From Candidatus Zixiibacteriota bacterium (GTDB lineage Bacteria; Zixibacteria; MSB-5A5; SM23-73-2): a DNA stretch of 64,000 bases. This document shows positions 29,822-39,160 of this stretch, in pieces. Position 1 is the stretch's first letter; the number at the start of each line of letters is the position of its first letter. The stretch spans positions 1-64,000 of the forward strand of contig JAUWYR010000002.1 of NCBI GenBank assembly GCA_030615745.1, in the 5' to 3' direction. The notes under the pieces were generated by a model. It made no database searches and was not told where the DNA came from. It saw nothing but the letters and a program-made list of their open reading frames with translations. Made by a program: the position numbers and the translations under genes.

Positions 29822-31165
29822 TTATCCATATAAGGAATTTATAATTTCATCAACTTTAAGTTTGAAATCTTGGTCCTTTTTAATATTTTCTGCAACAAGA
29901 TTACATGAGTGAATTACAGTTGAATGATCCCTTCCACCGAATTTAAGACCGATAGACTTCAAGGAGAAATCAGTAAGATTTCTACAAAGATACATCGCCA
30001 CCTGCCTGGCCCAGCAGATCTCCTGAGTCTTTCTTTTGGAACATAAAAGTTCTGGAGACAGCTTAAAATATTCACCGACCTTTTTCTGAATATCCTCAAT
30101 CGATATTTTTTTACTCTCATTTCTTATAGTATCTTTCAAAACATCCTTTGCTAATTCCAAAGTAAGCTCTTTTTGGTGAAGAGAACAATAGGCTAAAAGG
30201 CGTATCAATGACCCCTCCAGTTCCCTTATATTGGAGGTTACATTGTCAGCTAAAAAACCAGCGACATCATCAGGTATAGTTATATTATCAGACTCAGTTT
30301 TCTTTTTAATTATAGCTATTCTTGTTTCCAGATCAGGTGGTTGGATGTCGGTCACCAGACCCCAGCCGAATCTTGAAAGAAGCCTCTCTTCTAATCCTTT
30401 GATCTCTTTGAGTGGTCGGTCTGAGGTTAAAACGATCTGCTTACTACTCTGGTATAGTGCATTAAATGTGTGGAAGAATTGAACCTGAGTGCTCTCCTTT
30501 CCGGTGAAGAACTGAATGTCGTCCAAAAGCAGGAGGTCCACACTTCGATAAAAATGGACAAAATCCTGAAGGGTTGATGCCCCAATTGATGATATGAAGT
30601 CGTTGGTGAACTTCTCGCTTGTGACATATAAAACCTTTGCATCTTTTTTAAAATCTTTCACAAAATGTCCAATAGCCTGAACCAGATGTGTCTTGCCCAA
30701 GCCAACACCTCCATAGATGTAAAGTGGGTTGAATTTGGTTTTTCCTGGGGCTTCAGCAACTGCCATAGCAGCCGCGTGTGCAAACTGATTGTTCTCCCCT
30801 ACAACGAAGCTCTCAAAAGTGTATTTTGGATTTAAGATTGTGCTTTGCTCGGAAGATAGATTTAAATCCCTTTTTTTTGAATTAAAGGATATCTCTGTTT
30901 GATGACCTCCTAACTCATTTCTTATGCACAAAGATAGGTTCAATTTTTCATTAGTTATCTTTTGGACAGCTTCCTTTATCAAATGTGAATAATGTTCCTC
31001 AAGCCACTCAGCAACGAATTTGTTCGGGACTGCGACCTTCAAAGAACTGTCATTGCTTGGAAGCCCTTTAGTGGGCTTTAACCAGGTTAGAAAGCTTTGT
31101 CTCTTTATCTTGGTGCTCAAATAATTAAGACATTCATCCCAGATTTTCACACTGTCTATAGGCAT
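29822..31165 (-). CDS. dnaA: chromosomal replication initiator DnaA
   Basis: YTFESFVVGENNQFAHAAAMAVAEAPGKTKFNPLYIYGGVGLGKTHLVQAIG..LLLDDIQF..FGGRDHSTVIHSC. Confidence 0.98.
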   Translation of the reverse strand: MPIDSVKIWDECLNYLSTKIKRQSFLTWLKPTKGLPSNDSSLKVAVPNKFVAEWLEEHYSHLIKEAVQKITNEKLNLSLCIRNELGGHQTEISFNSKKRDLNLSSEQSTILNPKYTFESFVVGENNQFAHAAAMAVAEAPGKTKFNPLYIYGGVGLGKTHLVQAIGHFVKDFKKDAKVLYVTSEKFTNDFISSIGASTLQDFVHFYRSVDLLLLDDIQFFTGKESTQVQFFHTFNALYQSSKQIVLTSDRPLKEIKGLEERLLSRFGWGLVTDIQPPDLETRIAIIKKKTESDNITIPDDVAGFLADNVTSNIRELEGSLIRLLAYCSLHQKELTLELAKDVLKDTIRNESKKISIEDIQKKVGEYFKLSPELLCSKRKTQEICWARQVAMYLCRNLTDFSLKSIGLKFGGRDHSTVIHSCNLVAENIKKDQDFKLKVDEIINSLYG

Positions 31166-31660
31166 AGCGAACTTCTTTTAAAGTTAAACTTAAATATCGA
31201 CACCTTTTCCACAATTGTGGGGAAAAGATAACTCTTTTATTTACATATAATTAGGTGATTCTATTTAGAAAAATAAAAAGTTTTCCACAAAAGAGTTACA
31301 AATCAGGCAAATTTTATCTTTTGTGGCACAACCACTTAAAAAACCACCCTCGACTTTCCACATCTTATTAACAGACTTTAACTTACACTCATCTTTTCAC
31401 AAAGGTAAATCCGAAAAAACTTTTGTCAAGAGATTTTATTAAATTACTTTAAAAAAATTTTAACCTTTTAAGAAAACAACTGTTAGAAAGCCCACGAAAA
31501 AATATTTAAATAAAAACATTTTCACTTTTAAAAAATTCAAAAAAAAGAAAAAACCCAATCCATCTTCTTAGAAATTAAAATGATATAGTTTTGGCTTTTC
31601 AAAACATTATTAATATAACTAATAAAGCTTCATTTTCAAAACTCCATTAAAAGAGTTTTT
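31166..31660. promoter_or_regulatory. candidate oriC with TTTTCCACA-type DnaA boxes
   Basis: TTTTCCACA at 31205-31213 and 31281-31289, CTTTCCACA at 31354-31362, very AT-rich flank, upstream of dnaA at the overall strand switch. Confidence 0.6.
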
Positions 31661-31782
31661 TCGATTTTGCTGATTAGAGTATCTCCATTGTGCAGAGAGC
31701 ACTTACATCGTCCCTCTCTGGTTCGAATTCCGAGCTCGTCGAGTATTAGTTGGATGCTTATCAGATTTTTTAGTTTTCTAAA

Positions 31783-31947
31783 TCAATCTTCATTCAAAAT
31801 CTGTTTGATCTGCGAGATAATCACAGGTTTCATTTTCTCGATCTTATCCCGCAAGTTTTTTTCTTCTTCCAGGTCATCGTAATTGGGAACAAAGGTCACT
31901 TTATAGCCATTTTCTTCTTTAGTGACGGGAATCTGCAGAATAGCCAT
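31783..31947 (-). CDS. 54-aa protein of unknown function
   Basis: MAILQIPVTKEENGYKVTFVPNYDDLEEEKNLRDKIEKMKPVIISQIKQILNED with AGGGAGGTG RBS; immediately downstream of the DUF5659-like ORF. Confidence 0.6.
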   Translation of the reverse strand: MAILQIPVTKEENGYKVTFVPNYDDLEEEKNLRDKIEKMKPVIISQIKQILNED

Positions 31948-31950
31948 CTT

Positions 31951-32214
31951 TCACCTCCCTTCTTTTGTTTTTTGCTTTAATTTTTGAACCACAAAAGTTG
32001 CTGATTTCAGGGATTGGAATGCCTCAAAAAGTCTTATTGTGGAGACAGTTTGTGATCCGTTGTAGAATCCCAGGATTACCTCTTGGGAGGGAGCAGGTTC
32101 AAAAATGAAGGTCTTTCGACCCGCTCCATTATCTTGGATATCCTTGAGAGTGGAATATCCTGAGGCGATTAAAAAAGAAGCGAAAAACAAGTCGGTGGTC
32201 TCGTAATGGTTCAT
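31951..32214 (-). CDS. DUF5659-like small protein
   Basis: YETTDLFFASFLIASGYSTLKDIQDNGAGRKTFIFE..VILGFYNGSQTVSTIRLFEAFQSLKSATF. Confidence 0.6.
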   Translation of the reverse strand: MNHYETTDLFFASFLIASGYSTLKDIQDNGAGRKTFIFEPAPSQEVILGFYNGSQTVSTIRLFEAFQSLKSATFVVQKLKQKTKEGR

Positions 32215-32261
32215 ATCATCTTTTGTTTTTCTTCATCACGTTCATCCTGCTTTCAAAAACA

Positions 32262-32300
32262 AAAAATCCCTGTAAAGATTTTATAATCCTTACAGGGAAA
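32262..32300 (-). terminator. Rho-independent terminator downstream of the 354-aa ORF
   Basis: Minus strand TCCCTGTAAGGATTATAAAATCTTTACAGGGATTTTTTG. Confidence 0.8.
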
Positions 32301-32376
32301 AATCTATAGCCCCTCTTGTGAAAAGTCAAAGACGCTACAAGATTCTTAGAGAATCCCCAGGAAAATCAAACTGCTT

Positions 32377-33441
32377 TTATATTTCCTCCTTTTCGACCTT
32401 GTCAAATGCCATGAAAGGATATCTGCGACTGCCTTTCACCTTTGGCACCATTACCATGTTCTTAATGTCCTTTTCCATCCGCTTTATTGCCTTCTTTATG
32501 ACATCCACAAAAGGAACCGGAGATTTCATCACCTTTCCTCTTTCGTTTCTGCTCTGGCCAGTGATATAAAAGCTTCTCTCATCTTCAAAGTCCTGTGCGT
32601 ATTTTGGAGACAGAAAACCAGATTTTACTTCTCTAATCAAGGCAAAATCATCTAACTCTTTCCCTTTCCTATCTTCTTTGCTGATCTCTTTCTTAATTCC
32701 TCTGATAACCAACAAATCGATATCTTCAGGATGCAATTCAGCCCAGATTTTGGCTATTTCTGATGGTCTGAGTTTGCACTCTTTAGCCAAATCGTACCAA
32801 CACAAATCTCTATTAAAATTTGTTCTACCTTCCCTTTTGCCCCAGAACTCATTTTGCAATTCCTCAATTCTTTTCCATTTCGCTCGAATATCTTCGAGCG
32901 TTGTCCACTCGTTTATACGTATCTCAAGCCATATTCGCCCCGTTTCGTCGTTCCAAGTATACCTAATTTCTGCAGGATCGCTCAGATAAATAGACAAAGA
33001 ATCGATCTTTCCGTCCCACCTGTGACCGATATCCCAACGTCTGCAGAAGTCTTCCCATTTGAAAGTGTATTGTTGAAACACTATACCTTTGTTCCAAATC
33101 CTTTCATGCAAATTCCTAGGGTTGTAATACTGTTGACAGTCTAGATCTTCAGCGTCTTTAAAATATCTGTCCTTTGGCTTCCGGCCTCTGCATTTCCTGG
33201 TCTTGGGATAGTCTAATCTTAGCCATAGATTCTCTTCAGACTCTTCTTCGAGTTTCTCCCTATAGCGCAAATCATAGTGAAACTTCTTCAATTCAAAAAA
33301 AGTGCCTCCTCCCAATCTCTTGGCAATCCCCTTTAATTCCTCCAGAAATGTCTTATTTCTTGCTAACAACTCCGCCCGTTGAACTCTTTTATCAGAGATT
33401 TGGCGATGTTTTTCCAATATCTTCTTTACTTTCTCGTCCAC
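32377..33441 (-). CDS. 354-aa protein of unknown function, accessory
   Basis: Long ORF rich in Trp/charged residues (LCWYDLAKECKLRPSEIAKIWAELHPEDIDLLVIRGIKKE); no family recognised. Confidence 0.7.
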   Translation of the reverse strand: MDEKVKKILEKHRQISDKRVQRAELLARNKTFLEELKGIAKRLGGGTFFELKKFHYDLRYREKLEEESEENLWLRLDYPKTRKCRGRKPKDRYFKDAEDLDCQQYYNPRNLHERIWNKGIVFQQYTFKWEDFCRRWDIGHRWDGKIDSLSIYLSDPAEIRYTWNDETGRIWLEIRINEWTTLEDIRAKWKRIEELQNEFWGKREGRTNFNRDLCWYDLAKECKLRPSEIAKIWAELHPEDIDLLVIRGIKKEISKEDRKGKELDDFALIREVKSGFLSPKYAQDFEDERSFYITGQSRNERGKVMKSPVPFVDVIKKAIKRMEKDIKNMVMVPKVKGSRRYPFMAFDKVEKEEI

Positions 33442-33854
33442 CTTTTCCTCACATTTTCAATACCAAAATATAGCAATTCAAAACCCAAAAATCAACTAAA
33501 TTTGTTGAAGTGACCGACCTATTTTCCCATAAAAAGAGAACAAGGCGAAAGCATAATCCCAAAAATCGCCTTTGGAAAATCTAAGGATAAGACACACAAA
33601 GGGGTTCCTTTGTCCCTGTTGATAGGGGTATGGGGTGGGCATACCCCCTACCCCCCTGTTTCAATTTTGTTTCAAATCCACTTATGTTTTCTTACGTTTT
33701 TATGGGTTATGGTGGGTTCAGTGAATATAAGCTATCTTATGTCTTTCTTTCTAACAGCAAGCAATTCGAGAACTTGAGATGCCCCCCCTTAATTTTCCTT
33801 GACTAAAAAATTGAATGTTTTATTTTAACTTTCGTAGTCAAAAGGAGATGAAAG

Positions 33855-34007
33855 ATGAAAAGAACTTATCAACCTTCGAGGATCAAAAGGCTTAGAGACC
33901 ATGGGTTCAGAAAAAGGATGTCAACCAAAGGGGGAAGGAAAATCTTGAATAGAAGAAGGGCTAAAAAAAGAAAGAGACTCACTGTCCAAGTCACCACAAA
34001 AAGATGA
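33855..34007 (+). CDS. rpmH: ribosomal protein bL34
   Basis: [50 protein letters not shown] with AGGAG RBS; read directly from sequence. Confidence 0.97.
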   Translation: MKRTYQPSRIKRLRDHGFRKRMSTKGGRKILNRRRAKKRKRLTVQVTTKR

Positions 34008-34375
34008 TGAAATCCGAAGGATTCATAGAAAAAGAGGGCTTTCCTAAAGAGATAAGGATTAAAAAGGATTTAGAATTCAAAGAGGTCATAAAAAAAGGGG
34101 AAAAGAAAATTGGAGAAAAATTAATTTTATTCATACTTAAAAAAGATAACACTTCTTTGAAGTTTGGTATAAGGGTCGACAAAACCATTAAAAAAGCTAC
34201 GAAAAGAAACAGAATAAAAAGGATTATAAGGGAGATTCTGAGAAAGAGCAAGGATAAATTTTTACCTGGTGAGAGGGTAGTGATTGTCTATAAATCTTTG
34301 GAAGAAAACGTAAAATTAAAAGAGCTTCAAAAAGATTTCGATAATTTAGTCGGTATCGATCAAGAGATGAGATGA
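34004..34375 (+). CDS. rnpA: ribonuclease P protein component
   Basis: [48 protein letters not shown]; context rpmH-rnpA-yidD-yidC. Confidence 0.93.
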   Translation: MMKSEGFIEKEGFPKEIRIKKDLEFKEVIKKGEKKIGEKLILFILKKDNTSLKFGIRVDKTIKKATKRNRIKRIIREILRKSKDKFLPGERVVIVYKSLEENVKLKELQKDFDNLVGIDQEMR

Positions 34376-34605
34376 GAAATTTTAAATTTAAAAAAGCCTT
34401 GATGGTTTTTATTATTACATTGATAAAGTTTTATCAGATAAGCTTTAGATTCCTTTTTCCCCCCAGCTGTAGGTTTTATCCATCTTGCTCCGAGTACTCT
34501 ATTTCAGCTTTGAAAAAATATGGTTTTTTAAAGGGAGGGTGGCTGGTGGTAAAAAGAATCATCAGGTGTAATCCCTTTAATCCGGGCGGATATGACCCAG
34601 TATAA
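34372..34605 (+). CDS. yidD: membrane protein insertion efficiency factor YidD
   Basis: [61 protein letters not shown]. Confidence 0.96.
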   Translation: MRNFKFKKALMVFIITLIKFYQISFRFLFPPSCRFYPSCSEYSISALKKYGFLKGGWLVVKRIIRCNPFNPGGYDPV

Positions 34606-34638
34606 ATTTTTAAGATAAAAATCGGTATCGATCAAGAG

Positions 34639-36300
34639 ATGGACAGAAGAACCCTTTTAGCTTTTATATTAATCGGACTTATTTTAGTCCTTTACCCTTT
34701 ATATGTCGACCTTATCACTGGCGGGAAAAAAAGGACCTTGCCAGAAAGAAAAGATAGGGTCGAGTATGATACCACCAGTGCTGTCATAGACACATTTCCC
34801 GGAGAAGAGATCGCTGAAAGGGAGTTAGCTTTCCCTTTTGTGGAAGATACATCTTTGGAGGAGAAAAAAGTTTTGGTCGAAACCGATCTATACGAGGCTG
34901 AGTTTACTACCAGAGGGGGTAACCTTGTTCGCTTTATCCTCAAAAAATATAAGTATTCAGATGATAGTAATATCCAGCTTGTTCCTCAAAATCGATTCGA
35001 AGCTTTAAACATTGAATTTCCAGATGCGGGGATTGATTTCTCAAATTTGGTTTTTCAGGTCGAAAAAGAAAATGTCTTTGTGAATGAAATAAACCTAAAA
35101 GATTCTTTAGTATTCATACACAAGACTTTTGATGGCGTTCTTTTTAAAAAAAGTTTCATTTTTTACCATAATAAATACCATATTGACTTAGAGTTCGAAA
35201 GCTCTGGTCTTGATATGGGAAGGCACTATCTTTTGAGCTGGAAGCCCGGGCTACAGGTTACCGAGAAAAATTTCAAGGAAGATTTGGGACATTTTGCAGC
35301 TTACGCCAAGATGGGAGATGAAATAGCTAAAATAAACAAATTCAGACAGCCTAAGGGTTCTTCTGTTGGAATTTTAGATGAGTCTCGTTCTGGAAAGACC
35401 AAATGGATTGTAACCAGAAGTAAATACTTTTTAGCTTCGATCATACCTACATCGAAGGTTGCCTCTGGTTTTGTGGCTAAAGGGGAAAGGGAAAGAGAAG
35501 TTGAGGATGATGTCACTCTGGAAAGCAAAAGAATAGGGGTAGCTTTAAAGATGCCTATAGAACAGAGAGACTATTTGAAAGATAGCTTTGTGGTTTATAT
35601 TGGTCCACTCGATTATCATATTTTAAAAGGGTATAAGATTGGACTGGAAAATATCGTGGATTTGGGCTGGAAAATCATTCGTCCGTTTTCTATTTTTGTT
35701 TTGTGGATTTTTTCAAATCTTTTTAAGATCTTAGGTAATTATGGACTGGTGATTATCTTTTTCACTTTGGGGATGAAGGTTTTGTTTCATCCTTTGACTC
35801 GTAAATCGGTCAAAGCCACCCATAAGATGCAGGAGATTCAGCCCCTTATGGCTCAGCTTAAGGAGAGATATAAAAAAGACCCTCAGAGGCTCAATAAGGA
35901 GATGATGAAGCTTTACAAGGAGCGAGGGGTCAATCCTCTTGGGGGGTGTTTGCCCCTTATTTTCCAGATGCCTTTATTCTATTCTCTTTTTGTGGTCTGC
36001 AGGAGCACAATTGAGTTAAGAGGAGCTAAATTTATTTTCTGGTTAAAAGACCTCTCCCAGATGGACCCCTATTATGTTCTTCCTATTGTGATGGCTGTTA
36101 CGATGTTTTTGCAACAGAAGATGACCATAAAAGACCCGAAGCAGATGGCTTTGGTCTATTTTATGCCCATTTTGTTCTTTTTTATGTTCAAAAGTTTTCC
36201 CGCGGGGCTGACTTTGTACTGGACCTTTTTTAATATATTTTCCCTTGTCGAACAGTATTATATAAAATGGAAGACCAAGCCTCAGCCAGCTCCAGTGTAA
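34639..36300 (+). CDS. yidC: membrane protein insertase YidC
   Basis: MDRRTLLAFILIGLILVLYPLYV..ILKGYKIGLENIVDLGW..KATHKMQEIQPLMAQLKERYKKDPQRLNKEMMKLYKERGVNPLGGCLPLIFQMP. Confidence 0.97.
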   Translation: MDRRTLLAFILIGLILVLYPLYVDLITGGKKRTLPERKDRVEYDTTSAVIDTFPGEEIAERELAFPFVEDTSLEEKKVLVETDLYEAEFTTRGGNLVRFILKKYKYSDDSNIQLVPQNRFEALNIEFPDAGIDFSNLVFQVEKENVFVNEINLKDSLVFIHKTFDGVLFKKSFIFYHNKYHIDLEFESSGLDMGRHYLLSWKPGLQVTEKNFKEDLGHFAAYAKMGDEIAKINKFRQPKGSSVGILDESRSGKTKWIVTRSKYFLASIIPTSKVASGFVAKGEREREVEDDVTLESKRIGVALKMPIEQRDYLKDSFVVYIGPLDYHILKGYKIGLENIVDLGWKIIRPFSIFVLWIFSNLFKILGNYGLVIIFFTLGMKVLFHPLTRKSVKATHKMQEIQPLMAQLKERYKKDPQRLNKEMMKLYKERGVNPLGGCLPLIFQMPLFYSLFVVCRSTIELRGAKFIFWLKDLSQMDPYYVLPIVMAVTMFLQQKMTIKDPKQMALVYFMPILFFFMFKSFPAGLTLYWTFFNIFSLVEQYYIKWKTKPQPAPV

Positions 36301-36310
36301 TTACAAGGAA

Positions 36311-36517
36311 ATGAAAGAGTCTTTTAGTTATATTTCCCAAAAAGATGATACCATAGTGGCTATAAGCACCCCATTAGGCACAGGTGGATTAGGTGTTGTC
36401 AGAATCAGCGGCAAAGAAACATTTTCTATAGCTGTGCTCCTGCTGGATGTTATCATCCAGCAGGACGGGAAGACGGATGATAACATCCGTCCAAGAGCAG
36501 AGATTTTGGGATATTAA
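36311..36517 (+). pseudogene. truncated 5' copy of mnmE interrupted by a palindromic repeat
   Basis: DTIVAISTPLGTGGLGVVRISGKETFSIA versus mnmE DTIAAISTPLGEGGLGVVRISGREAFVIA; then TCCTGCTGGATGttatCATCCAGCAGGA (36438-36465) and GACGGATGataaCATCCGTC (36472-36491). Confidence 0.9.
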
Positions 36518-36548
36518 AAGACTGGAATTTGATTGAAGGGATAAATAA

Positions 36549-37541
36549 ATGTCGAATCGAGTTTTAACTAAAAGTAAAATCTCTATAACACCAAAAGTTA
36601 AGTATGAGGAATACCTTCTTATAAATGGGAAAAGACAAGTTTTAGTTGAACGGGTAAATGATGGCTCGATAATTAAACGTTTTGACAAGACTCCTTTACC
36701 TGAAAAAGCTACTGATGTTATCTGCCCGCATTTTCTTGAGTTGAAATGGGCTTACGGTTGTCCTTTTGATTGTAGCTGGTGCTATCTTAAAGGGACCTTC
36801 AGATTTAGACCAGAAGGGATAAAACCAGCATTTAAGCCTCTGGAGAAAATTAAATCACATGTTGAGGCTTTTCTCGAACAAGTGGATACCCCGGAGATAC
36901 TTAATACCGGTGAGATTGCAGATAGCCTGATGAAAGAGGATAAAATCTCTCCTTTCTCTAAGTTTATCATCTCAATGTTTCAAAGACAAAATATTCATAA
37001 GGTTCTTTTTGTAACCAAATCAACTAATATAAAAAATCTTTTAGAGATATCCTCTAAGGGACAGGTTATAATAAGTTTTAGCCTGAATGCAATACCTGCT
37101 GCGGAGAAGTGGGAAAAGAAAGCACCCCCTGTTAGCAAAAGGTTGGAGGCGGCAAGTAAACTTTACCAGGCAGGTTATGAAGTAAGAATAAGGATCGATC
37201 CCATTGTGCCGATTGATAATTGGCAGAGGTATTATTTACAACTCATAGATAAGATATTCTCAAAATTCAAACCATCACGAATTACCTTAGGAACTTTACG
37301 AGGACTTCAAAGCACACTTAATGGTACAAAAGACCATTCTTGGGTACATTTTCTAAAGGAAAAATCTAACTGGGGAAAGAAGATTGACTTTACTACAAGA
37401 TACAACTTGTATAAAACCATAATGAAACACCTTAGGGAAAACTTGAGCTACTCCGAGGTTGCCTTATGCAAGGAAACAATGGCAATGTGGGGAAAATTAG
37501 GAATGGACTGGCAAAACATAAGGTGTAATTGTATCTGGTAG
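36549..37541 (+). CDS. radical SAM protein, spore-photoproduct-lyase-like
   Basis: ELKWAYGCPFDCSWCYLKGTFRFRPEG; CxxxCxxC motif and SPL/COG1533-like layout. Confidence 0.8.
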   Translation: MSNRVLTKSKISITPKVKYEEYLLINGKRQVLVERVNDGSIIKRFDKTPLPEKATDVICPHFLELKWAYGCPFDCSWCYLKGTFRFRPEGIKPAFKPLEKIKSHVEAFLEQVDTPEILNTGEIADSLMKEDKISPFSKFIISMFQRQNIHKVLFVTKSTNIKNLLEISSKGQVIISFSLNAIPAAEKWEKKAPPVSKRLEAASKLYQAGYEVRIRIDPIVPIDNWQRYYLQLIDKIFSKFKPSRITLGTLRGLQSTLNGTKDHSWVHFLKEKSNWGKKIDFTTRYNLYKTIMKHLRENLSYSEVALCKETMAMWGKLGMDWQNIRCNCIW

Positions 37542-37696
37542 GAGTATTTCTTGAAGAACAGAAACGAGTATAACCTTCATCGACGACCCTTTTCACTGCG
37601 TAGATAATCAAGAGAGCTTTTAGATAAATCAAAAAAGAAATTGAAGAGTTTATTGAAGAAAAAGATAATTAAAACATCTCCTGATCAGCGTTTTTA

Positions 37697-39115
37697 ATGC
37701 AAGAGAACCAAATGAAAAAAAATTTCAAGTCGACATCTCTGGATGAAGATACTATTGCTGCTATCTCCACACCACTGGGAGAAGGTGGATTAGGTGTTGT
37801 CAGGATCAGCGGCAGGGAGGCTTTCGTGATAGCTGATAAGATATTCAGGGGTAAAGTTAAGCCCTCAAAGGCACCCTCCCACACAGTTCACTATGGTAAG
37901 GTGGTTGTTCTGAATACAGATGAGGAGATAGATGAGGTTTTGTTAACTGTTATGCATCCGCCTAAAACTTATACTAAAGAACCTTTGGTGGAGATAAGCT
38001 CTCATGGAAGTTCTTTTATCTTGTATAAGATTTTAAATCAGGCAAAAGAGGCTGGAGCAAGATTGGCCAATCCGGGAGAGTTCACCTTAAGAGCCTTTTT
38101 AAATGGGAGAATTGACTTAGCTCAGGCTGAGGCAGTGGCTGAGTTGATAAAAGCTAAGACTGATTTGAGTCTGAAAGTTGCTCTTTCACATCTCAAAGGA
38201 GAGCTATCTTTTAAACTCAATTCATTTCGAGAAAATCTGATTGAGATCTTAGCTAACTTAGAAGTTCAGATCGACTTTCCTGAGGAGGATTTAGAGCCAA
38301 AGGATAAAGAATATATCTTAAAAGAGTTAGATAATATCAAAGGTGGTATCGATAAGTTATTGGATACATACGATGAAGGCAAGATTCTAAAGGATGGATT
38401 AAGGGTAGTGATAGTTGGAAAGCCGAATGTTGGTAAGTCCAGCCTTTTGAATGCTTTATTAAAGGAGGAAAGGGCAATTGTAACACCAGTTCCAGGAACA
38501 ACAAGGGATGTGATATCAGAAGATGCTAATTTCAAAGGTGTTCCAGTAAGACTTTTTGATACAGCTGGTTTTAGAGTATCTAAAGATACAATTGAGGCAG
38601 AAGGGATAAAAAGGACAAAGCTTGAGATAGGAAAAGCAGATATGATCTTGTGGGTAGTGGATGCTTCCAGTGGTCTTGATAAAGATGAGCTCGAATTGGA
38701 AAAGCAGATCGAAAGTTTCAAGCATGTGGTGGTATTAAATAAGATAGATTTAGGCTCTGAGGATTCGATTTCAAAGCTTTTGGATAGATTTGAAAATAAA
38801 ATCTACAAAGAAATATGCGCGATAAAAAGAGAGGGAATTGAAGATTTGATTGACGCAGTTGCAAAAGAAGCCATAACTTTTGATAGGGATGCAAATGGCG
38901 ATGTGGTCTTATCCAATTTTCGTCACAAAGATGCTTTGCTAAGGTCAAAGGAGGGCTTATCAAAGGCAAAAAAATCTTTAACTGAAAAGTTAAGCCTTGA
39001 GTTTATTGCCTTAGATTTAAGAATAGCCTTAGATGCCATAGGTGAGATAATAGGAAAAACAGTAACAGAGGATATTTTGAATAAGATATTCTCAGATTTC
39101 TGCGTTGGGAAATAG
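37697..39115 (+). CDS. mnmE: tRNA modification GTPase MnmE
   Basis: DTIAAISTPLGEGGLGVVRISG..VVIVGKPNVGKSSLLNALLKEERAIVTPVPGTTRD..C-terminal FSDFCVGK. Confidence 0.97.
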   Translation: MQENQMKKNFKSTSLDEDTIAAISTPLGEGGLGVVRISGREAFVIADKIFRGKVKPSKAPSHTVHYGKVVVLNTDEEIDEVLLTVMHPPKTYTKEPLVEISSHGSSFILYKILNQAKEAGARLANPGEFTLRAFLNGRIDLAQAEAVAELIKAKTDLSLKVALSHLKGELSFKLNSFRENLIEILANLEVQIDFPEEDLEPKDKEYILKELDNIKGGIDKLLDTYDEGKILKDGLRVVIVGKPNVGKSSLLNALLKEERAIVTPVPGTTRDVISEDANFKGVPVRLFDTAGFRVSKDTIEAEGIKRTKLEIGKADMILWVVDASSGLDKDELELEKQIESFKHVVVLNKIDLGSEDSISKLLDRFENKIYKEICAIKREGIEDLIDAVAKEAITFDRDANGDVVLSNFRHKDALLRSKEGLSKAKKSLTEKLSLEFIALDLRIALDAIGEIIGKTVTEDILNKIFSDFCVGK

Positions 39116-39160
39116 AAGGGAATTACAGCGTTCAAATTTATCCAATAAGATGAAAAAGTT

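Noticed and set aside
31681-31745. tRNA-like segment (AGAGCACTTACATCG...GGTTCGAATTCC) near the oriC cassette
   Set aside because: It has a T-loop-like GGTTCGAAT and D-arm-like AGAGC, but the T stem has a mismatch and no anticodon or acceptor stem can be drawn; at most a remnant, so not annotated as tRNA.
38266-38969. Antisense ORFs opposite mnmE (151, 69 and 83 aa) and similar antisense ORFs opposite gyrA, gyrB, dnaN, STK and other genes
   Set aside because: Shadow ORFs of well-supported genes on the other strand.
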